Assembly (NCBI RefSeq): GCF_004216905.1
Contig: NZ_SGXJ01000002.1
Location: forward strand, 186,001-250,000
Direction of reading: 5' to 3'
Length of the DNA stretch: 64,000 nucleotides
From: Kribbella sp. VKM Ac-2569
Lineage (GTDB): Bacteria > Actinomycetota > Actinomycetes > Propionibacteriales > Kribbellaceae
The position numbers and the translations under genes were made by a program. Below the pieces are notes generated by a model. That model searched no databases. It worked only from the letters and a program-made list of their open reading frames with translations, and had not been told where the DNA came from. Of this stretch, positions 1 through 8,062 are shown one piece after another. Each line of letters opens with the position of its first letter. The stretch's first letter is position 1.

Positions 1-1272
1 ACCAGCGTCGGCGCACCGGTGCACGTCTTCGACCGTCCGGGGCAGTACGTCGCCACCGTCCGGGTCACGATCGCGATGCCGCTGATCGCCGAACCGCGGG
101 AGCTCGAAGGTGTCGCGACGATCATGTCGCGGACGCTCGACGAGGGCACCGAGCTGCATTCGGCCAACGAGTTCGCCGCCGCGCTCGAACGGCACGGAGC
201 GGCGTACGGCGTCGATGTCAGCTCGGACGCGCTGCACGTGGAGATCTCTGTGCCGGTGTCGCACCTCGCGCCGGCGGTCGAGCTGCTCGCCGAGGCGATC
301 ACGCGGCCCGCGTTCAACCAGGCCGATGTCGGGCGGCACGTGACGATCCGGCTCGGCGAGATCAACCAGGAGCGGGCCAACGCCGGATACCGGGCGCGTG
401 AGGCGTTCGCGGCGCATCTGTTCGACGCGTCGACGCGGCGATCCCGGCCGACCGCGGGCCGGCCGGACACGATCCGTCCGCTGACGAACGTCGAGGTTGC
501 CGACTTCTACCGGAACAACATCGGCCCGGAGCGGGCGGAGATCCTGTTCGCCGGCGACGCGACCGGTGTGGATGTCGCCGGCATCATCGACGCGGCCTTC
601 AGCAACTGGACGTCGTCCGCCGGTACTGCGCTGGAGACGCCGGAGCCGATCTACCTTCCGGGCAACCGGGTCGTGCTGGTCGATCGGCCGGGCTCAGTGC
701 AGAGCCAGCTGCTGATCGGTTGCGCCGGTCCGGACCGGCGGGACCCGGCGTGGGGTGCGGCCGCGGTCGCGAACCACGTCGTCGGCGGGACGATCACCTC
801 CCGGGTCGACACCGTGCTGCGCGAGGAGAAGGGGTACACGTACGGGACGCGGACCAGCTTCGCGGCTCCCCGCAAGGGCGGGACCTTCAGCCTCGGAGGC
901 GCCGTACGGACCGAGGTGACCGGCGCCGCGATCGGTGACGCGCTGCGGATCCTGCGGGAGGCCCGCGACGGTCTCACCGAGCAGGAGGTGCAGGAGGCGA
1001 AGGACAGCCTGATCCGCACCGCGCCGCTGCGCTACGAGCAGGCCGATTCCGTGGCCCAACAGGTCGGCAGCAACATCGCGAACGGCGTACCGGTCGACTT
1101 CGCCGACACGTACCTGACGAAGATCGCCGCCACCACGGCAGCCGAGGCGACCGACGCCTACCGCCGGTACGTCGACACCGACGGCCTGCTCGTGGTCGTG
1201 GTCGGAGAAGCCAAGGACGTACGTCCCCAGCTCGAATCCCTCGACCTGGGCGACCTGATCGAGCTCAGCTGA
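1..1272 (+). CDS. M16-family peptidase-like subunit, non-catalytic type (5' end outside window)
   Basis: The frame is open from base 1 (codons T-S-V-G-A-P precede the GTG at 19) and ends with TGA at 1270-1272, so the true start lies left of the window. The visible protein has the two-half M16 layout: an N-terminal half with DEGTELHSANEF and a C-terminal half near residues 160-340 with REEKGYTYGTRTSF, the substrate-loop region of the family. Where active M16 enzymes carry the zinc motif HxxEH, this protein reads TIMSRTLDEGT, so both histidines are absent. In many bacteria an inactive M16 subunit is encoded directly after an active partner and the two form a heterodimer. The partner would be just upstream of this window. 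Family assignment is firm; the inactive role is inferred from the missing motif. Confidence 0.85.
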   Translation, partial: TSVGAPVHVFDRPGQYVATVRVTIAMPLIAEPRELEGVATIMSRTLDEGTELHSANEFAAALERHGAAYGVDVSSDALHVEISVPVSHLAPAVELLAEAITRPAFNQADVGRHVTIRLGEINQERANAGYRAREAFAAHLFDASTRRSRPTAGRPDTIRPLTNVEVADFYRNNIGPERAEILFAGDATGVDVAGIIDAAFSNWTSSAGTALETPEPIYLPGNRVVLVDRPGSVQSQLLIGCAGPDRRDPAWGAAAVANHVVGGTITSRVDTVLREEKGYTYGTRTSFAAPRKGGTFSLGGAVRTEVTGAAIGDALRILREARDGLTEQEVQEAKDSLIRTAPLRYEQADSVAQQVGSNIANGVPVDFADTYLTKIAATTAAEATDAYRRYVDTDGLLVVVVGEAKDVRPQLESLDLGDLIELS

Positions 1273-1291
1273 TCTCTTCGGGCTGATCGGG

Positions 1292-1323
1292 CCCCGCTGC
1301 CCCGGCACGGTGGGGCAGCGGGG
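1292..1323. terminator. Bidirectional hairpin between convergent genes
   Basis: A perfect 12-bp inverted repeat (CCCCGCTGCCCC / GGGGCAGCGGGG) with an 8-base loop lies between the convergent stops of the M16 gene and the CBS gene. There is no U-tract, as is common for actinobacterial hairpin terminators. It probably serves both transcripts. Confidence 0.75.
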
Positions 1324-1332
1324 ACCGCCCGG

Positions 1333-1758
1333 TCAGCGGCTGATGTAGTTGGAGAGTTGTTCGGTCTCGAACTCGAGTTCGCCGATCCGGGACTTGACCA
1401 CGTCACCGATGCTGACCAGACCGGCAAGGTTGCCGTCGACAACGACCGGGACGTGCCGGATCCGGCGGTCGGTCATCAGCCGCATCAGGTTGTCGATCAG
1501 GTCGTCCGGCGTGCAGGTGTGTACCTCCGACGTCATGATCGCGCTGACCCGGACCTCGCCCGCGTCCGGCGTACCGTTCCAGAGCCGGACGACGTCGCGC
1601 TCGGAGACGATGCCGTCCACCGACGCTCCGTCCGCGCTGACCACGACCGCACCGATGTTGCGTTCGGCCAGCAGCGAGAGCAGCTCGGTGACAGTGGCTT
1701 CTGGGGAGATGGTGACGACCTGGTTGCCCTTACCGCGCAGTACGTCATTGATCTTCAC
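1333..1758 (-). CDS. CBS-domain pair protein
   Basis: A 141-residue protein made of two CBS domains (about residues 8-64 and 72-128), ending with a short polar tail. CBS pairs bind adenosine nucleotides or act as sensory modules. Stand-alone proteins such as this one are common stress- or dormancy-related proteins in actinobacteria, and their partners are usually unknown. The GTG at 1758 is chosen as start because an AGGAGG box sits just upstream and the CBS fold begins immediately after it. The longer frame to 1860 has no ribosome-binding site and adds a non-CBS leader. No enzyme domain is fused. Confidence 0.85.
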   Translation of the reverse strand: MKINDVLRGKGNQVVTISPEATVTELLSLLAERNIGAVVVSADGASVDGIVSERDVVRLWNGTPDAGEVRVSAIMTSEVHTCTPDDLIDNLMRLMTDRRIRHVPVVVDGNLAGLVSIGDVVKSRIGELEFETEQLSNYISR

Positions 1759-1966
1759 GGAGCCTCCTGCAAGTTCGAAGGACCAATACCCCAAGGTACC
1801 GGCATTCCCCCGGTCACCCCCAGTGACAACGACGGACAACCGCCCACCCCGGGACCGCACGCTTGCCGCGTTTAGCTGTTTGAACGCTCAAGTGGGGCTT
1901 CGGGGGTGGTTCTCCGGCCGTTCGCTACTTAGGGTGATCGCAGAGCGTGTGCGCGGAGGGGTGCAC

Positions 1967-2044
1967 ATGGTCGGTCGGGAGGGTACCGATCGTGGGGGCG
2001 GTGAAGAGGGGGGATCGCCCGCACGGTCGGCACCTCCTAGCTAG
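1967..2044 (+). CDS. Possible 25-residue small protein
   Basis: A short ATG frame preceded by GGAGG at 1955-1959 (7-base spacing) and a TAGGGT -10-like hexamer at 1930-1935. The product is Gly/Glu/Arg-rich with no recognisable domain. Its TAG stop overlaps the TAG of the convergent response regulator in the palindrome CTAG (2041-2044). The signals are individually weak in GC-rich DNA, so this is only a candidate. The rest of 1759-2040 shows no other gene. Confidence 0.2.
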   Translation: MVGREGTDRGGGEEGGSPARSAPPS

Positions 2045-2685
2045 CGTTCGTCGCGGAGCAGGTCGATGGCAGCTTGGCGGTCCTTGACCCGGAGTTTGCG
2101 CAGTACGGACGAGATGTGGACGCGGACCGTCGTCGGTGAGAGGAACAGCCGCTTGGCGACCTCCTCGGTCGTGAGGCCTTCGCCGAGCAGGCCCATCACC
2201 TCCCACTCGCGAGACGTCAGCAGCGCCGCCTTCGTCCGCCGTACCGTCCGCCGGCGCCCCGGTTCCCGGAACTCGTCGAGGATGCGCGCGACCAGCGATC
2301 GCGGGATCGCCGCCTCACCCGACAGCACGCCACGCAACGCTGCCGGCAATCGGACGGGATCGGTGTCCTTCAGCAGATAGCCGGAGGCGCCCGCGCGGAG
2401 CGAGTCGAACAGGTCGTTGTCGTCGCGGGACACGGTGAGCATCACGATCGCGATCTCCGGCAGCAGCCGGGAGAGCTCCGCGGCCGCCCGGATTCCGCCG
2501 CCGGGCATGTGGATGTCGAGCAGTACGACGTCCGGCCGGTGCTCCTCGGCGAACCGGACGGCCTGCGGCCCGTTGCCCGCCTCGGCGCAGACCTCGAAAC
2601 CGCCCGCCTCCAGGGCCTGCCGGATGTGCGCCCGGAGCTGCGGGTGGTCGTCCGCGATCACAACCCGGCGCGGTTCCGCGTTCAC
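2041..2685 (-). CDS. NarL/FixJ-type DNA-binding response regulator
   Basis: A receiver domain occupies about residues 7-120, with the acidic pocket ADDH near the N-terminus and the phospho-acceptor Asp in LLDIHMP at residue 57. A LuxR-type helix-turn-helix lies at about residues 147-211 (LTSREWEVMGLLGEGLTTEEVAKRL). It should bind DNA as a phosphorylation-dependent dimer. The GTG at 2685 overlaps the kinase stop by four bases (GTGA), indicating translational coupling; an in-frame GTG one codon earlier (2688) is an alternative. It is the cognate regulator of the upstream kinase. Target genes cannot be read from the sequence. Confidence 0.92.
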   Translation of the reverse strand: MNAEPRRVVIADDHPQLRAHIRQALEAGGFEVCAEAGNGPQAVRFAEEHRPDVVLLDIHMPGGGIRAAAELSRLLPEIAIVMLTVSRDDNDLFDSLRAGASGYLLKDTDPVRLPAALRGVLSGEAAIPRSLVARILDEFREPGRRRTVRRTKAALLTSREWEVMGLLGEGLTTEEVAKRLFLSPTTVRVHISSVLRKLRVKDRQAAIDLLRDER

Positions 2686-4037
2686 CACCTGACCACCACT
2701 GTCGTCCCCTCGTCCGGCCGCGACGTCAGTTCGAAGATCCCGGGCAACGCCTCCGCCCGTTCGCGCATGCTGATCAATCCGAACCCGGTCCGCGATCCCC
2801 CCGGGTCGAACCCGGCCCCGTTGTCGGAGATCCGCAGCCTGCTCCCCTCGTAGTCACGGCCCAGCTCGACCCTGACCCGATCCACCTTGCCATGCCGGAC
2901 CGCGTTGAGGACGGCTTCCCGGGCGATTCGGACCAGGGAGTGCCGCTGCGCCCGGTCGACCACGATCGACTCGTCGAGTTCGAGATCCAGCGTCACGCCG
3001 TACCGCTGGGCCAACTGGTCGATCGCCCGGTGCAGCACGAGACCGAGCGGCTCGTCGTCCGACCGTCCGAGTGCCTCCAGCATCTGCCGCGCCTCGTCCA
3101 GCGCGCGGTCGCTGGCGCCGAGGATCCGCTCGACCCGTTGGCGATCCGCGACCGTGAAGGCCGAGATCTCGGAGCGGATGTAGCCGAGCTCCTGCAGTAC
3201 GCCGTCGTGCATCTCGCGAGCGAGCCGTCGCCGGTCCTCGACCACCGCAGCCTCCGCCTGCAGCGCCCAGTGCCGGCTGATCTCGCGGCCCGCGGCGATG
3301 AGCAGCAGGAGGTACGACGCGGTGCGCAACACGCTGCCGGAGTACAGCCAGTTCTCACGGGACGGCGGGAAGATCAGGTAGTTCAAACGCGCGAACGCGC
3401 CCACCGCGCAGGCCGGACCGAGCCAACGCAGCAGTACGTCGTCCCGGCTGCGAGCCTGCATGGTGAACCCGACTGCCGCCACCGCGAAGCAGGTGAACGT
3501 CACGAGCTGCGGGACCAGGGGCGCGTTCGTGGTGGAGAACTCCGGCAGCGAATCCTTCCGCCAGTACAGGATCACGCTGATCACGAGCATCACCGCGATG
3601 ACCGGCGCCAACGCCCAGTGCCGCCAGCCGCGCCGACGTGCCTGACGGTCCGGGACGAGGGCCGATGCGGCGATCAGCAGCGTCCCGACGATCCGCAGAC
3701 CCGGCGGCAGCCAGTTGCCGAACGCGCCGATCGGCTCGTTCTTGGCGAGCGTGACACTCAGGAGCGCGTTCGCCGTACCGAGAACAACCAGCCCCTGCAG
3801 CAGCAGAAGATCCTGCCAGGTGTTGGTACGCCGGAATCGTCCGTAGACCAGGTACGCGAGCAGCAGCGAGACGCACGCGTCGACGGTCTCGAGCACGAGG
3901 TACGCCGCCGCGCTCTGGTACCCGAACTCGCGCTCCCACCGCCCCACCGCGACAGCCGCCGCAGCCAACACAACCACGAGCAGCGCGAGCGCCACACTTC
4001 CCCGCGCCGCCCAAAAACCACCCAGACGACCCCTCAC
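2682..4037 (-). CDS. NarL-family membrane sensor histidine kinase
   Basis: The N-terminal half contains about seven hydrophobic segments and so is a multi-pass membrane sensor. It is followed by a HisKA_3 dimerisation helix with REMHDGVLQELG (His about residue 277) and a HATPase_c domain with the N-box REAVLNAVRHG and G-box SDNGAGFDPGG. It autophosphorylates and passes phosphate to the adjacent response regulator, whose start overlaps this stop. The GTG at 4037 is chosen because a TACGGT -10-like hexamer lies eight bases upstream, consistent with a near-leaderless start; the frame extends to a TTG at 4091 as an alternative. The signal sensed is unknown. Confidence 0.9.
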   Translation of the reverse strand: MRGRLGGFWAARGSVALALLVVVLAAAAVAVGRWEREFGYQSAAAYLVLETVDACVSLLLAYLVYGRFRRTNTWQDLLLLQGLVVLGTANALLSVTLAKNEPIGAFGNWLPPGLRIVGTLLIAASALVPDRQARRRGWRHWALAPVIAVMLVISVILYWRKDSLPEFSTTNAPLVPQLVTFTCFAVAAVGFTMQARSRDDVLLRWLGPACAVGAFARLNYLIFPPSRENWLYSGSVLRTASYLLLLIAAGREISRHWALQAEAAVVEDRRRLAREMHDGVLQELGYIRSEISAFTVADRQRVERILGASDRALDEARQMLEALGRSDDEPLGLVLHRAIDQLAQRYGVTLDLELDESIVVDRAQRHSLVRIAREAVLNAVRHGKVDRVRVELGRDYEGSRLRISDNGAGFDPGGSRTGFGLISMRERAEALPGIFELTSRPDEGTTVVVRW

Positions 4038-4143
4038 AGCTACAGACCGTACTCCCGGACCATCCACCGGACCGTGGCGTTCCGGAAACAAATCGTCACT
4101 ACGCGGCAGGAAAGTTCCGCAGATCGCTGCTCCCCGCCTTGGA

Positions 4144-4149
4144 TAGGAT
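4144..4149 (+). promoter_or_regulatory. -10 element of the MFS gene
   Basis: TAGGAT matches the actinobacterial -10 pattern TAnnnT. Transcription from it would begin near 4156, which excludes the more upstream TTG (4139) as the start codon of the following gene. No convincing -35 was seen. Confidence 0.5.
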
Positions 4150-4177
4150 CGCGAAGTTTGGGAGAGGGGTGGCGGGG

Positions 4178-5389
4178 GTGGGGTTTCGGCAGGATCTGGC
4201 CGTGCTGCGGCACCGGGACGTCCGGGTCTTCGTGTCGGCGCGGTTCATCTCGATCCTCGGATCGGCGATCGCTCCGGTCGCGCTGGTGTTCGCCGTACTG
4301 GACGTGTCGCATTCGGCCGGTGCGGTCGGGACCGTGCTGGCGGCGCGGAGCATCCCGAACATCGTGTTCCTGCTGATCGGCGGCGTGATCGCCGATCGCC
4401 TGCCCCGGCATCTGGTCCTCGTCGCGGCCAACACGATCAGCGGACTCACCCAGGGGCTGGCCGCGACGCTCGTCCTCACCGGGCACGCGACGATCTGGCA
4501 GCTCGCGGCGATCGAGGCGGTGAACGGGGTGGCGGCCGCGTTCGTGATGCCCGCGATGACCGGGATCCTGCCGTCGATCGTGGACCGGGCCGAGCTCCCC
4601 CAGGCCAACGCGATCTCCGGATTCGCACGCTCGGCGGCGATGATTGGCGGCGGTGCGGTCGCCGGTGTGATCGTCGGGCTGACCGGTCCGGGAGTCGGGC
4701 TCGCGGTGGACGGCCTGACGTTCCTGATCGCTGCGCTGTTGCTGTTCCGCCTGACGATCCCGCGGATCGAGCGGGCGGCGAGCTCGGTCCTGACCGATCT
4801 CCGGGAAGGCTGGAAGGAGTTCGCGTCCCGGCAGTGGGTCTGGGTGATCGTGCTCGCGTTCGCCCTGCTCAACCTGATCTATACGGCCTGCTACCAGGTC
4901 CTCGGCCCGGTGATCGCGGACCGCACCTTCGGCCGGGCCGGCTGGGGTCTGGTCAGTGCCTGCTTCGGCGCCGGACTCATCACCAGCGGCCTCATCATGC
5001 TCCGCCTCAAACCACGCCGCCCGCTCCGCACCGGGATGCTCGGCATGCTCCTCACTGTCCCCGTGATGCTGTGCCTGGCGCTGCTCCCCCAGCTCTGGGC
5101 GATGGCGATCGCGGCGTTCGTCCTCGGGGTCGGCTTCGACATCTTCGGGATCAGCTGGGAGACCGCACTCGGCCAGCACATCCCGATCGACAAGCTGTCG
5201 CGCGTGTCGTCGTACGACATGCTCGGCTCCTTCATCGCCGGCCCCGTCGGCCAACTCACCGTCGGGTACGTCGCCGTATCGATCAGCGCAAAAGCCGTCG
5301 AACTGTACGGCGCCGCACTGTTCGTCCTGATCACCCTCATCACGCTTGTGGTCCCGTCGGTGTGGAACCTGCGCCGCCTGGAAGCCTGA
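4178..5389 (+). CDS. Major facilitator superfamily transporter
   Basis: A 403-residue integral membrane protein with about 12 hydrophobic segments. It has the MFS loop 2-3 region (GGVIADRLPRHLV) and the layout of the EntS/drug-exporter type, which have a soluble start followed by FVSARFISILGSAIAPVAL. It probably exports a small hydrophobic compound. The start is set at GTG 4178, about 10 bases after a GGGAGAGG box; GTG 4169 is possible. The 475-codon antisense frame here is a GC shadow. It is divergent from the two-component system, so the two could be linked by the shared 4038-4177 region, but no operator was seen. Confidence 0.88.
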   Translation: MGFRQDLAVLRHRDVRVFVSARFISILGSAIAPVALVFAVLDVSHSAGAVGTVLAARSIPNIVFLLIGGVIADRLPRHLVLVAANTISGLTQGLAATLVLTGHATIWQLAAIEAVNGVAAAFVMPAMTGILPSIVDRAELPQANAISGFARSAAMIGGGAVAGVIVGLTGPGVGLAVDGLTFLIAALLLFRLTIPRIERAASSVLTDLREGWKEFASRQWVWVIVLAFALLNLIYTACYQVLGPVIADRTFGRAGWGLVSACFGAGLITSGLIMLRLKPRRPLRTGMLGMLLTVPVMLCLALLPQLWAMAIAAFVLGVGFDIFGISWETALGQHIPIDKLSRVSSYDMLGSFIAGPVGQLTVGYVAVSISAKAVELYGAALFVLITLITLVVPSVWNLRRLEA

Positions 5390-5394
5390 CCTTT

Positions 5395-5472
5395 GGTGGG
5401 TAGGCGTCCGCGATGCTGGGTTTGCGCATCTGATCTCGGTCGCGAACCCTGAACCTCGGACGCCCACCCACC
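5395..5472. terminator. Long inverted repeat after the MFS gene
   Basis: GGTGGGTAGGCGTCCG (5395-5410) pairs with CGGACGCCCACCCACC (5457-5472) at 15 of 16 positions, with a 46-base interior holding a weaker secondary pairing (GGGTTTGCG with CGCGAACCC). It sits right after the MFS stop and just before the promoter of the next gene, so a terminator role is likely. Confidence 0.6.
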
Positions 5473-5479
5473 AGATGCG

Positions 5480-5491
5480 TAGGGTGGGCGT
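5480..5491 (+). promoter_or_regulatory. -10 box placed for a leaderless transcript
   Basis: TAGGGT (5480-5485) lies six bases before the GTG at 5492, so RNA would begin at or next to the start codon. No Shine-Dalgarno sequence is present, in agreement. Confidence 0.55.
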
Positions 5492-6163
5492 GTGAGCTCA
5501 ATCGTTCCGGGACCTCAGAAGAAGATCGGCGAGGAGATCGACGCGGCGCGCTCCGGCGCCAAGCCGCTCGACCCCAGCGCGCTCAACGCGTCGGCGCCCC
5601 GTCAGGAACAGCTGACCGGTCTCGACGACTGGCCGGAGTCGCTGCGCGCGGCCGTCGAGGCGGAGCACGCACGCGTCGCCGCGCTCGACTCGAACCGCCG
5701 CCGGACGGCCGACAAGGCCGTACCCGAGCTTGTCCACTGCCTCGACACGCTCCTGGACGAGATCGCCGACCGCCTCCAGTCCGACAAGCCCCGCCTGTTC
5801 GGCAAGTCAACTCCATCGACTGAGCCGTCGGAGGACGTCGCGGAGCTCCTGGGCATCCCGGCCGACGAACTCGACCAGCCGTCAGGCCGCGGCGAACACC
5901 GTACGGCGCTCCGCACCATCAAACAGCTCCGTGGGCAGTTGAAGGACCTGGAGACGACCCCCGACCACTCCCGCCTGACCCGCCTGGCGACCTTCATCAT
6001 CCGCCTGGCCGTGGTAGTCGACGCCGCCCCGGAATCCGCCGGCACCTTGGCCCCGATCGCCCTCTCCCGCTTCACCCAAGGCATCTCCGACTTCCAATGG
6101 GAAACCCCCTTCGCCGACAAACTAACCTCCTGGCAGCAAACCCGAACCACCCTCAGCCCTTGA
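5492..6163 (+). CDS. Conserved-looking hypothetical protein
   Basis: I do not recognise this 223-residue protein. It has no signal peptide or membrane segment and is hydrophilic and probably helical, with charged stretches (RTADKAVPELVHCLDTLLDEIADRL and a later helix RTALRTIKQLRGQLKDLET). The C-terminal third is more hydrophobic (FIIRLAVVVDAAPESAG). The GTG start follows a TAGGGT box by six bases, suggesting leaderless expression. The 3' end overlaps the convergent permease gene by 11 bases. Codon use matches its neighbours, so it is likely a real gene of unknown role. Confidence 0.7.
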   Translation: MSSIVPGPQKKIGEEIDAARSGAKPLDPSALNASAPRQEQLTGLDDWPESLRAAVEAEHARVAALDSNRRRTADKAVPELVHCLDTLLDEIADRLQSDKPRLFGKSTPSTEPSEDVAELLGIPADELDQPSGRGEHRTALRTIKQLRGQLKDLETTPDHSRLTRLATFIIRLAVVVDAAPESAGTLAPIALSRFTQGISDFQWETPFADKLTSWQQTRTTLSP

Positions 6164-6980
6164 TTGCTCCGCCTAGCGCGAAGGCGCCGCCGAGTTTGCG
6201 GCTGAGGAGGAGGTAGAGGAGGAGTACGGGCGTGGTGTAGATGAGGGAGTACGCCGCCAGCTGCCCGTAGTTCGGTTCGCCGTACTGGCCGAAGAACGTG
6301 AAGATGCTGACCGACGCCGGCAACCGCTCAGGCGACAGCAGCAGCATGAACGGGACGAAGAAGTTCCCCCACATGCCGATGAAGGTGAAGATCAGCACGA
6401 CCGCGATCCCCGGCCACATCAACGGCAGCACGATCGCCCGCAGCGCGCGCATGTTCCCGGCGCCGTCGACCCACGCCGCTTCCTCGAGCGAGATCGGTAC
6501 GCCGTCCATGAACGTCTTCGTCAGCCAGATCGCGAACGGCAACGCACTCGTCGCCATGAACATGATCGTGCCGCCGAGCGTGTCGACCAGGTTCAGCTGC
6601 ACGAACAACCCGTAGACCGGCACCATCACCGCGGTGATCGGCAGCCCGGTGCAGAACAGCACGGTGAGCAAGAACGGCCGGTTGAACCGCGTCCGGAACC
6701 GCGACAACGGGTACGCCGCCAGCACCGCGCAGATCATCGTCAGCAACGCGGCCCCGCCGCACAGAATGATGCCGTTCAGCACCGGCCGGTACGTCGTGTC
6801 GGTGTTCAGCACCGCCTTGAAGTTCCCGAGCGTCGGATGCGTCGGGAACTCGACCCGCAGCCCCGCGGTCCGGTTGATCGACGCGAACAACACCCACAGC
6901 AGCGGAAGCACGAACAGTACGCCGATGGCCAGCAGGACCAGGTTCGATGCCAGCTTGCTCATCTTGTCGCGGGCGATCAT
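6153..6980 (-). CDS. Carbohydrate ABC transporter permease, MalG type
   Basis: A 275-residue inner-membrane permease with six hydrophobic segments. The EAA loop is SLEEAAWVDGAGNMRALRAIVLPL (about residues 165-190), the site where the ATPase docks. This is the second permease of a CUT1 system and ends the operon SBP-MalF-MalG read leftward from 9451. ATG 6980 is preceded by GGGAGG; the longer frame to 7061 would start inside a repeat element. No ATPase gene is nearby, so the complex presumably uses a shared ATPase of MsiK type, as known for actinobacteria. The sugar cannot be deduced. Confidence 0.9.
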   Translation of the reverse strand: MIARDKMSKLASNLVLLAIGVLFVLPLLWVLFASINRTAGLRVEFPTHPTLGNFKAVLNTDTTYRPVLNGIILCGGAALLTMICAVLAAYPLSRFRTRFNRPFLLTVLFCTGLPITAVMVPVYGLFVQLNLVDTLGGTIMFMATSALPFAIWLTKTFMDGVPISLEEAAWVDGAGNMRALRAIVLPLMWPGIAVVLIFTFIGMWGNFFVPFMLLLSPERLPASVSIFTFFGQYGEPNYGQLAAYSLIYTTPVLLLYLLLSRKLGGAFALGGAIKG

Positions 6981-6985
6981 GGGGC

Positions 6986-7049
6986 CTCCCGGTCTGGACT
7001 GAGGAGCGCAGGGAGCGAAGCGACCGGAGCGACGAGGGAAGACCGGGAG
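6986..7049. repeat. Structured GAGCG-rich intergenic element
   Basis: CTCCCGGTCT (6986-6995) is complementary to AGACCGGGAG (7040-7049). Between them lies a purine-rich run with repeated GAGCG/GAGCGA units (7001-7037). The 115-base gap between the two permease genes is unusually long for this operon. The element resembles dispersed GAGCGAAGCGACCGGAG-type repeats of actinobacteria. Confidence 0.5.
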
Positions 7050-7095
7050 CAACAGCCCCATGATCTGTCGCGACGGAGTCGCGCCATGTGCACTG

Positions 7096-8037
7096 TCATG
7101 CGGCCTCCGAGTTCAGTCCACGCAGGTAGATCAGCGAGAAGACCGCGCCGATCGCCAGCATCACCAACGCGATCGCCGTACCGTAGCCGATCTGGGAGAA
7201 GCTGAACGCCTGCTCGTACATGTACAGCGGCAACGTCTGGCTCTTGGTTCCCGGGCCGCCGCGGGTCATCGCGAAGATCAGGCCGAACACGCTCAGCGTC
7301 TGCAGCGTGATCAGCATCAGGTTGGTCATGATCGCGCGGGTGATCATCGGCAGCGTCACGAACAACAGCCGCCGCCAGCCGCCCGCGCCGTCCATCTCGG
7401 CGGATTCCTCGATCTCCTTGGGAATCTCGCTCAGGGCGGCCGAGTACACCAGCATCGAGAACGCCGTACCGCGCCAGATGTTGGCCAGCGAGACCGCGAT
7501 GATCGGTGCCGCGTACAACCAGTCCTGACCGGGCAGGCCGACCGCGTGCAGCATCACGTTCAGCGTGCCGTCGTCGTTGAAGAACGCGCTCAGCAGGTAC
7601 GCCGCGACCACCTCGGGCAGCACCCACGCGCCGATCACCGCCGTACCGACGAAGTTCCGGACGACCTTCGTGGACTTCCGCATCAGCAGCGCGAGGCCGA
7701 GGCCGAGCGTGTTCTGCCCGATGATCGCGGAGATCAGCGTGAACACCAGCGTCAGCCAGATCGCGTTCGTGAACGCGCCGCTGCCGAACGCCTTGCGGAA
7801 GTTGTCCAGGCCGACGAACTTCACGTTCGCGGCGCCGGTTCCGGTCAACGCCATGTTGGTGAACGCGGCGTACACGCAGTAGAGGATCGGGCCGGCCAGG
7901 AAGACCAGCATCAGTCCGATGGCCGGCGAGAGCGGCAGCATCCGGATCAGGTTGGCGGCCCGCGGTTTCCCGCTCCCTCCGGACTTCTTGCCGGAGGGGG
8001 CGGGAGTGGAGGCCGTGGGGGCGACAGTCGTCGTCAC
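7096..8037 (-). CDS. Carbohydrate ABC transporter permease, MalF type
   Basis: A 313-residue permease with six hydrophobic segments after a Thr/Ala/Ser/Pro-rich cytoplasmic leader. The EAA loop EIPKEIEESAEMDGAGGWRR is present. It forms the transmembrane channel with the following MalG-type protein and receives sugar from the lipoprotein encoded just upstream (25-base gap). GTG 8037 is selected because GAAGGAA precedes it at suitable spacing; the frame to 8097 overlaps the binding-protein gene and lacks a signal. The substrate is unknown. Confidence 0.9.
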   Translation of the reverse strand: MTTTVAPTASTPAPSGKKSGGSGKPRAANLIRMLPLSPAIGLMLVFLAGPILYCVYAAFTNMALTGTGAANVKFVGLDNFRKAFGSGAFTNAIWLTLVFTLISAIIGQNTLGLGLALLMRKSTKVVRNFVGTAVIGAWVLPEVVAAYLLSAFFNDDGTLNVMLHAVGLPGQDWLYAAPIIAVSLANIWRGTAFSMLVYSAALSEIPKEIEESAEMDGAGGWRRLLFVTLPMITRAIMTNLMLITLQTLSVFGLIFAMTRGGPGTKSQTLPLYMYEQAFSFSQIGYGTAIALVMLAIGAVFSLIYLRGLNSEAA

Positions 8038-8062
8038 AGGCAAGGTTCCTTCGTCGGTTCGG

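Noticed and set aside
4139..4168. TTG 4139 as start of the MFS gene
   Set aside because: The -10 box TAGGAT lies at 4144-4149, so RNA cannot include this codon; GTG 4178 with GGGAGAGG upstream fits.
2892..4376. 494-codon plus-strand frame opposite the histidine kinase
   Set aside because: Antisense shadow; no domain, runs into the MFS gene in another frame.
4040..5467. 475-codon minus-strand frame opposite the MFS gene
   Set aside because: The product is low-complexity, rich in Arg/Asp/His/Gln, the usual antisense shadow of a GC-rich gene; the plus strand gives a clear MFS protein.
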